From: Bryopsis sp. KO-2023
Taxonomy: Eukaryota > Chlorophyta > Ulvophyceae > Bryopsidales > Bryopsidaceae
Length of the DNA: 64,000 nucleotides
Direction of reading: 5' to 3'
Assembly: GCA_030272585.1 (NCBI GenBank)
Contig: BSYQ01000005.1
Location: forward strand, 2,604,001 to 2,668,000
Shown piece after piece: positions 59,001 through 64,000 of this stretch (its first letter is position 1; each line of letters begins with the position of its first letter). The notes below the pieces were generated by a model. The model was not told the DNA's origin, did no database searches, and saw nothing but the letters and a program-made list of their open reading frames with translations. The position numbers and the translations under genes were made by a program.

Positions 59001-60649
59001 GAGGAAAAGCAAACACCACTTGCAGAAGTTGCAGTACCTGGAGAGGACGATGGTGGGGAGCTTGTACAGCAAATAAACGACGTCCCTCCCCAGCCGACAG
59101 GAGAACAGAATCCATCTCCTGTGCATCCTGGAGCTCTTACCGAACCGAAGGTCGGTGAACTCCAGGTCCTCCGCGCACAGATGGATTTCTGCCGGCGTCC
59201 CCAGCCCATTCAGCGCGTCATGCGTCTACAAAAACCCAACCAAATTGATTTTGAGCAACATTTTCCACCAAAGTCAACAAAAGACCACCACAAATTGCCA
59301 ACCAATTTTTTATTTGGCTTTCCCAGCTCCACCGATTTCCCGTGCAGCGGCAGAGTCAATTAAACAGCGGGTTTCAGCATGTACGAGGTCAACAAGTTGA
59401 TGGTTGGCATTTCAGAAAAATCGATAAATCGATAAATGTGCAGCGGTGGATGATGATTCAGCAGAAGAGCTTACCTGGATGCATGACGATATACAGGAGT
59501 GCTCGAGCTCCTGCTGCTGTGGGAGGCTTGGCAAGGCAGCCAAGGGTGCGCCCTCCTTGTGCATTGCGGAGAGCTGTTCCACCACTTGCTCCGTCAATGC
59601 ACAAGCCTCCAGTTTCACAGGCAGCTGGAGGCTCCCTGTATAACGCAGGTCAAGCCGCACCTGCACCAAAAAAAACCATCTAACTTGTTTTTTCTTTTCC
59701 CCACTTATTTTATGATGTGCATTCATTTACACTGCTTCCATTTTTTTTTTTGCCAAATCACCAGAGACACGGAACACCGCCCGATGATCAGGAAAATTTC
59801 AGAAATGCATTTGCATGCAATTTTTTGCAAGCCGATCGAAGCTGGACCCCCCCCCCAAAAAAATAAAATAAGGTACTTGAAAGAGTGGTGAGATTTCCAG
59901 TGGAAATGAGGTCAAGGTGGTTTCGATTTGATTTGCTAAATTGAAACCCAAAGCTCATGGCAGCTTTCCACACAGAAGCATCAGCATCGTCCTTGTGATT
60001 ACTAAGACGACGTTACTAAGGCTCGCAGACGTCACGCGGCACCGACAGTCCGAAACCAAACGGAACGAAAGACAAGGAAAAAAAGATGGTCACCTTGAAG
60101 GGCGGCTTGAAGGGCTTCTTCTGCGTGATGGGCTCGCAGAAGCACGCTGGGGCCTGGACGATGTTCAAGGTCGCCTGGGCCAGATTGGAGGGCGCGGGGG
60201 GAGCCCCCAGTTCACCACCACTGGACACCCCAGAAGCCCCCGCCCTGACGCTCTCGGCGTAGCTCCATTCGCCGCTCCATCGAACTGAAGACGCACACAC
60301 AAACAAGCGTCAGGCGCCGTGGGAGAGAGAGAGAGTGGCATCGCGGCCTGGGGAGGCCCCGATTACTGTAGCGAGAGCTCATAGACGTCAGGTCGTCAAA
60401 TGAGTGTTGGGACTCGAAACCGTGTTCGCGACTTACCTCTGCGGTCCCCGTGGTATACCACGAATCGCAGCTGCTGGCTCTGCAATTCCTCCTGACCTAC
60501 CGCCACAGCTGCCTGCTCGGAGGAGAATCACAACACAGTTTCGGGTCAGGAGCAGACACTCAAGAAAAGCGTTGACTTTCAATAGAGACGCCAAAGAGAG
60601 CAACTTCGGAACGAATTTCTCTCAAAATGCTCACCTGTTCTGCCGCCAT
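56069..60649 (-). CDS. STAT-type linker/SH2 domain protein (plant SHA/SHB-like)
   Basis: Eleven exons: 60649-60635, 60512-60437, 60284-60094, 59660-59475, 59225-59038, 58821-58643, 58361-58176, 57829-57588, 57423-57237, 56926-56613 and 56488-56069, giving 727 residues. The N-terminal half (about 12-280) resembles the immunoglobulin-like DNA-binding fold region of STATs (LRFVVYHGDR, RFGKSSRMHRRWILFS, RKTDQFDKASSILQKKG). A linker follows, then the SH2 domain (about 375-485) with ICDFTVDRAIAEDLL and GTFVVRLCSEPGGFAISVK; the phosphotyrosine-binding arginine is about R408. HHYLVDALDL closes the SH2. The C-terminus is Pro/Gly-rich with a P9 run and two FLFGG repeats, ending in a basic cluster (PKRSR) that could be a nuclear signal. 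Plant SHA/SHB proteins share this linker-SH2 order. Exon 1 codes for only five residues (MAAEQ). Confidence 0.85.
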
Positions 60650-62212
60650 CGCGCCGTCGCTACCTGCGCAAAAATAGAAGCAACCGAGGGAAAATGGTCA
60701 GGTTCCGGCAAAACTTTGACAACCCCCAATTGAAGAGGTGAACAATTAAACCATTCCATGGATACAGCCCCAAGAGCGAGGTTCCTCCACAGCCGCAGGT
60801 ATGGCTATCGAACCCAGTCAACCCCAAAACAAGCGCGCGCGTGCACACAACCTCCGCCCCCCAAAATAAAACCCAAACAGTGTGAGACGAAAAAAGACGG
60901 AATCCCTGAAATACTAGCGCAAACTTATCCTACCCTCCACTCTTTTCCCTAACGTTCTCTTTCGTCAGCGCACCCTGCCCCTCCGACACAAACCGAACCA
61001 GGAATTACACGCGTAGATCCCGGAAGTGGGAGGTACGTTTCGAAAGAACTTCGGACGGACGCAGGCACAGGCCGACAGAGCAAAGAGCCCGTCTCGTCGT
61101 ACTTCGCGCAAGGAAAAAGAAAAAAAAAAAAAAACAGCTCCAGTTTTAGTCGTGGAGAAGCAGTGTTGTCACTACCCACCTCGTATCCTTGCAGCCCAAA
61201 AAAACTCTTTATCAGGCACCGCGGTTTGTGCGAGTTTTCGACTCCCCCCCCCAACAAAAAAAGATGCCGGCGGAAGCACAAGGCCAGGTTTATGCGGCGT
61301 ATTCGTGTCGTTCTGTAAAGAAGAAAAAAGTCCCGCGTCTCTGTTGTTCGTTTGGCCCCCGCTATTCTTTGCTGTTTTTTGCGGCAACAGGTGTCATCAT
61401 TTCCATGCAGAAAACTTTAAAAAACGGGGTGCACCACTTTCGGGTTTGTCATGCTCGACCCTCGAATCGTCCTTGACGTGTTCTGCCGACTATCACACAT
61501 GACTGTCCCTTGCGCTCCAGATTTCAGCGTGTGATTGCCGAAAGCTCCAGCAAGGTGGCCACGCTGGCGGCATGACATGCGAGAACCGAATCCACTCATC
61601 TGGGCGCTTCGCCGCCCACTGGCCGCCAGCGAGCTTATGTAGGGATTAACCAATCCAATACGTCCGTGGAAATGTGTAACGCTCACAACTCCAGGGCGAG
61701 AGTCACACCCAGCTCAGGATTTTCTCGTGGAAAGTTCACTGGAAGGTCAAAGGTTTCCTCGTGTAATCATCAGCCCCAGTTCTTATCCCTGCCTGGTTTT
61801 CAGTGTTACTTCTCGCTTCACTCGCTGACTTGCTCTGTGCTCCCTTCCTGTCACTGGGAAAAAGAGTGTGGGGGGGGGATACCCTTGCGGAGCACGAGCA
61901 GGCCTACTTGGCCGTGCATGCGCCAATCGAATTTAACGCATGGTCCAGCAAGGAGAATTCTCCTCGAAACTAGGTCAGATTTCTGCAGCGCAGCCAAGAA
62001 AGAGTTCTTTGGACGGAGCGTCACCGTCGGCGGCCGTTCACATGTCGTTTCGTTGGGCCTGCGCGCGACAACTCCGCGCCCCGAAAAACAAATTCTGATT
62101 TCTGCCACCCTGCCCCATCAAGAACAAGAATGACTAACGCTCGAAGGTGCATTGAATCTGCGGATTTTCTGTAGTTGGAGAGCACTGGGCTCCAAGAAAG
62201 CGTCAGGAGGCG
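60650..62212. promoter_or_regulatory. Divergent intergenic region, STAT-like / MSH3
   Basis: The 1.56 kb between two divergent start codons has balanced composition and several overlapping frames of 80-158 codons without family resemblance. The promoters of both genes must lie here. I found no tRNA, snRNA or further gene. Confidence 0.45.
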
Positions 62213-64000
62213 ATGAAGAAACGTCAGAATGAACGACCTCGCGGCGGACAGTTGCCGATAAGCGCTTTTTTTGCTCCCACCGACCGAAACGCCGTATCCC
62301 GCCGCCAAGCAGAGTCCGTGGGGGACCGGCGTCCAAAGCGACCGCGAACGGAATCACCAACTGCGGCTGGACCGAGGGAAGATCCGTTTTCGTCGGCGTC
62401 GATTCAGCAAAGGAGGCTTCAGACTTCAGTGGAAGGGGGGTCAAACCATGGGATACCCGATAGAAAACCTCATCGTCGGGCGCTTGCGCAGCGGAAACTG
62501 GTGGAAACGACAGAGCACAGATGGGAAGGGGGTGTGGACGGTGGGGAAAGAAGCGACAGTCGAAAGCCGCGGTCGAGGGGGCAATACACTCCGTTGGAAA
62601 AGCAAGTCGTCAAGCTGAAAGAGGAGAACCCAGGGGTCGTGTTGCTTATCGAGGTGGGGGGTGGAAGATTTGGAAAGTGGAAATTCAACACTGGATAATT
62701 TTTGGCCAATGGAATTCGGGCTGGAAATTAGTCGGTAGATTAGAAATAGGGATTGGGAGCACTCAGTTGTGCTGTGGATGGGGGCTTTTCGGCCTCCAAG
62801 TGATTCTTCCCAAAAAATAAAAGTGTAAATGAAGACACTTCCAATACATTCTGAGAGGGAATTATATTTTTTTAATTAATGAAAAAACATTTTACTATGG
62901 AAAAAAAACTGTATTCCGTTCTTTTCTTGTTTTTTCTTTCTCCAAAAAAATGCTGTTGGGCGTTTCCAGGATGGACTTTTTTTCTGGGCAGTTAATTCTT
63001 TTTCTTTTTCTTCTTGCTATTCTGAATATTAAAAATATTGCCTTGTTTTTTCTTCTTCTTTTTCAATTTTGTTTGTCGGCTGGCAGGTCGGATACAAGAT
63101 GAGATTTTTTGGTGAAGATGCTGAAATCGCTGCAAAGGTGTTCATTAGTTTTGTTTCTTTCCTATTTTTGGTATTATCAACTTTTTTTTTTTTTTGCCCT
63201 GTTCGATCAAAAGTGCACCACAATTCACTGCAGAGACTTTGAAATTTTGTCATTATGGAAATGGTGGAAAACTTTGTGTCATTTTTTTACCCCTGTTTTT
63301 TGGTGGAATGGGATTAGGAAGGCCGCATTCAAGCGATTATTGTTATCTTGTTGTTGACTGAGATTTCTCCAGCATGCGATTGAAATTAAAAATTAAATTC
63401 AATTTCTTTGCAGTGCTGCAACATTTATTGTTATCCGGACCACAATTTCATGACGGCTTCTTTCCCTGTACCCCGACTGCCAATTCACGTTCGAAGGTGG
63501 GGGTTTCTTCATGAACGAGTGAAAAGTCAGACATTGGTGGAAAAGAATTAACAATTGTTTTTGTAAGGATAGCCCAGAATGTCCCGTGTCGCATTGGTTG
63601 GGCTGGCAATATCAGGGGGAAAAAAGAATTAAGAAAACAAGATTAGAAAGAAAGTATGGAATTCTGTGTGTGCGTTGGTTGTGCACTTGACTGGTTTACT
63701 CTTAATCCCGTATTTCAGCGGATTTTTCTGATTTTTTTTTTCATCCCTTGTTCTTGAAATAGACTGTCTTAAAAGATCAATTCATTTTTGTTCTTCTTGC
63801 GAAAATTTTCAAAATTGAACAGACTGGTGGAAAATGGCCACAAAGTTGGAGTGGTTCGACAAACGGAATCCGCGGCAGCCAAAGCCGTCAGTCAAAACAA
63901 AAACTCCGTTTTCGAGAGGAAACTGGTGGCCATGCACACCAGGGCCACGCTGGACGGCGGAGAAGTGTTTGAAAATGGGATGGACTATGGCCAAGGGGAC
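62213..64000 (+). CDS. MSH3: DNA mismatch repair protein MSH3, 5' part
   Basis: Four exons are seen before the window ends: 62213-62653, 63087-63137, 63414-63496 and 63823 onward, about 251 residues. Near the N-terminus QLPISAFF (Q13 to F20) is a canonical PCNA-interacting box. A disordered basic segment follows (including PKRPR). The MutS domain I starts with [19 protein letters not shown] and continues [39 protein letters not shown] and [17 protein letters not shown]. This order and wording is typical of MSH3 rather than MSH6 or MSH2. MSH3 pairs with MSH2 (MutS-beta) to bind insertion-deletion loops in the nucleus. The frame is open at the right edge, so connector, clamp and ATPase domains lie outside. 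Confidence 0.93.

Noticed and set aside
61026-62133. Overlapping 155-158-codon plus-strand frames upstream of MSH3
   Set aside because: No family resemblance, and they sit in the divergent promoter region of two firmly identified genes.

Overview
The window is nuclear DNA of an intron-rich, plastid-bearing eukaryote, most likely a green alga, possibly of the streptophyte line. This rests on a plastid type III starch synthase with three CBM53 modules, a plant-type STAT-linker/SH2 protein, a thylakoid-type bestrophin with a transit peptide, and an RTF1/VIP5 homologue. Introns are GT-AG with at least two GC-AG exceptions, and both introns and spacers are loaded with T, A and G homopolymers. No taxonomic marker such as rRNA is present, so the placement is inference.

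Layout from left to right: the 3' end of an unknown gene (+, 2-163); Ala/Cys-rich secreted protein copy A (-, 1863-3254); a membrane-anchored Mcy1-type cysteine synthase homologue (-, 3928-7196), head to head with a plastid bestrophin (+, 7485-10750); a nucleoside hydrolase (+, 13146-15890); Ala/Cys-rich copy C (+, 17198-18576); a Patched/NPC1-like RND permease (+, 20396-26881), tail to tail with a SUN-family (GH132-like) secreted protein (-, 28993-32058); starch synthase III (+, 34477-44973); Ala/Cys-rich copy B (+, 47386-48770); RTF1 (+, 49654-51579); the STAT-like SH2 protein (-, 56069-60649); and the 5' part of MSH3 (+, 62213 to the window end).

Most of these genes are ordinary housekeeping or plastid genes and do not form one pathway. 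The unusual layer is the three-member family of secreted Ala-alternating, Cys-rich proteins. Two members (A and B) lie in near-identical 2.1 kb inverted repeats about 43 kb apart that bracket seven complete genes. The third (C) is diverged but keeps identical lengths for its two central exons. I could not match this family to a known function, and it is the best candidate here for an undescribed system. A fungal-type SUN protein with a long extra C-terminal half is the second. Exon coordinates were read by hand from splice consensus, reading-frame continuity and family conservation; the summed exon lengths of every complete gene divide by three.
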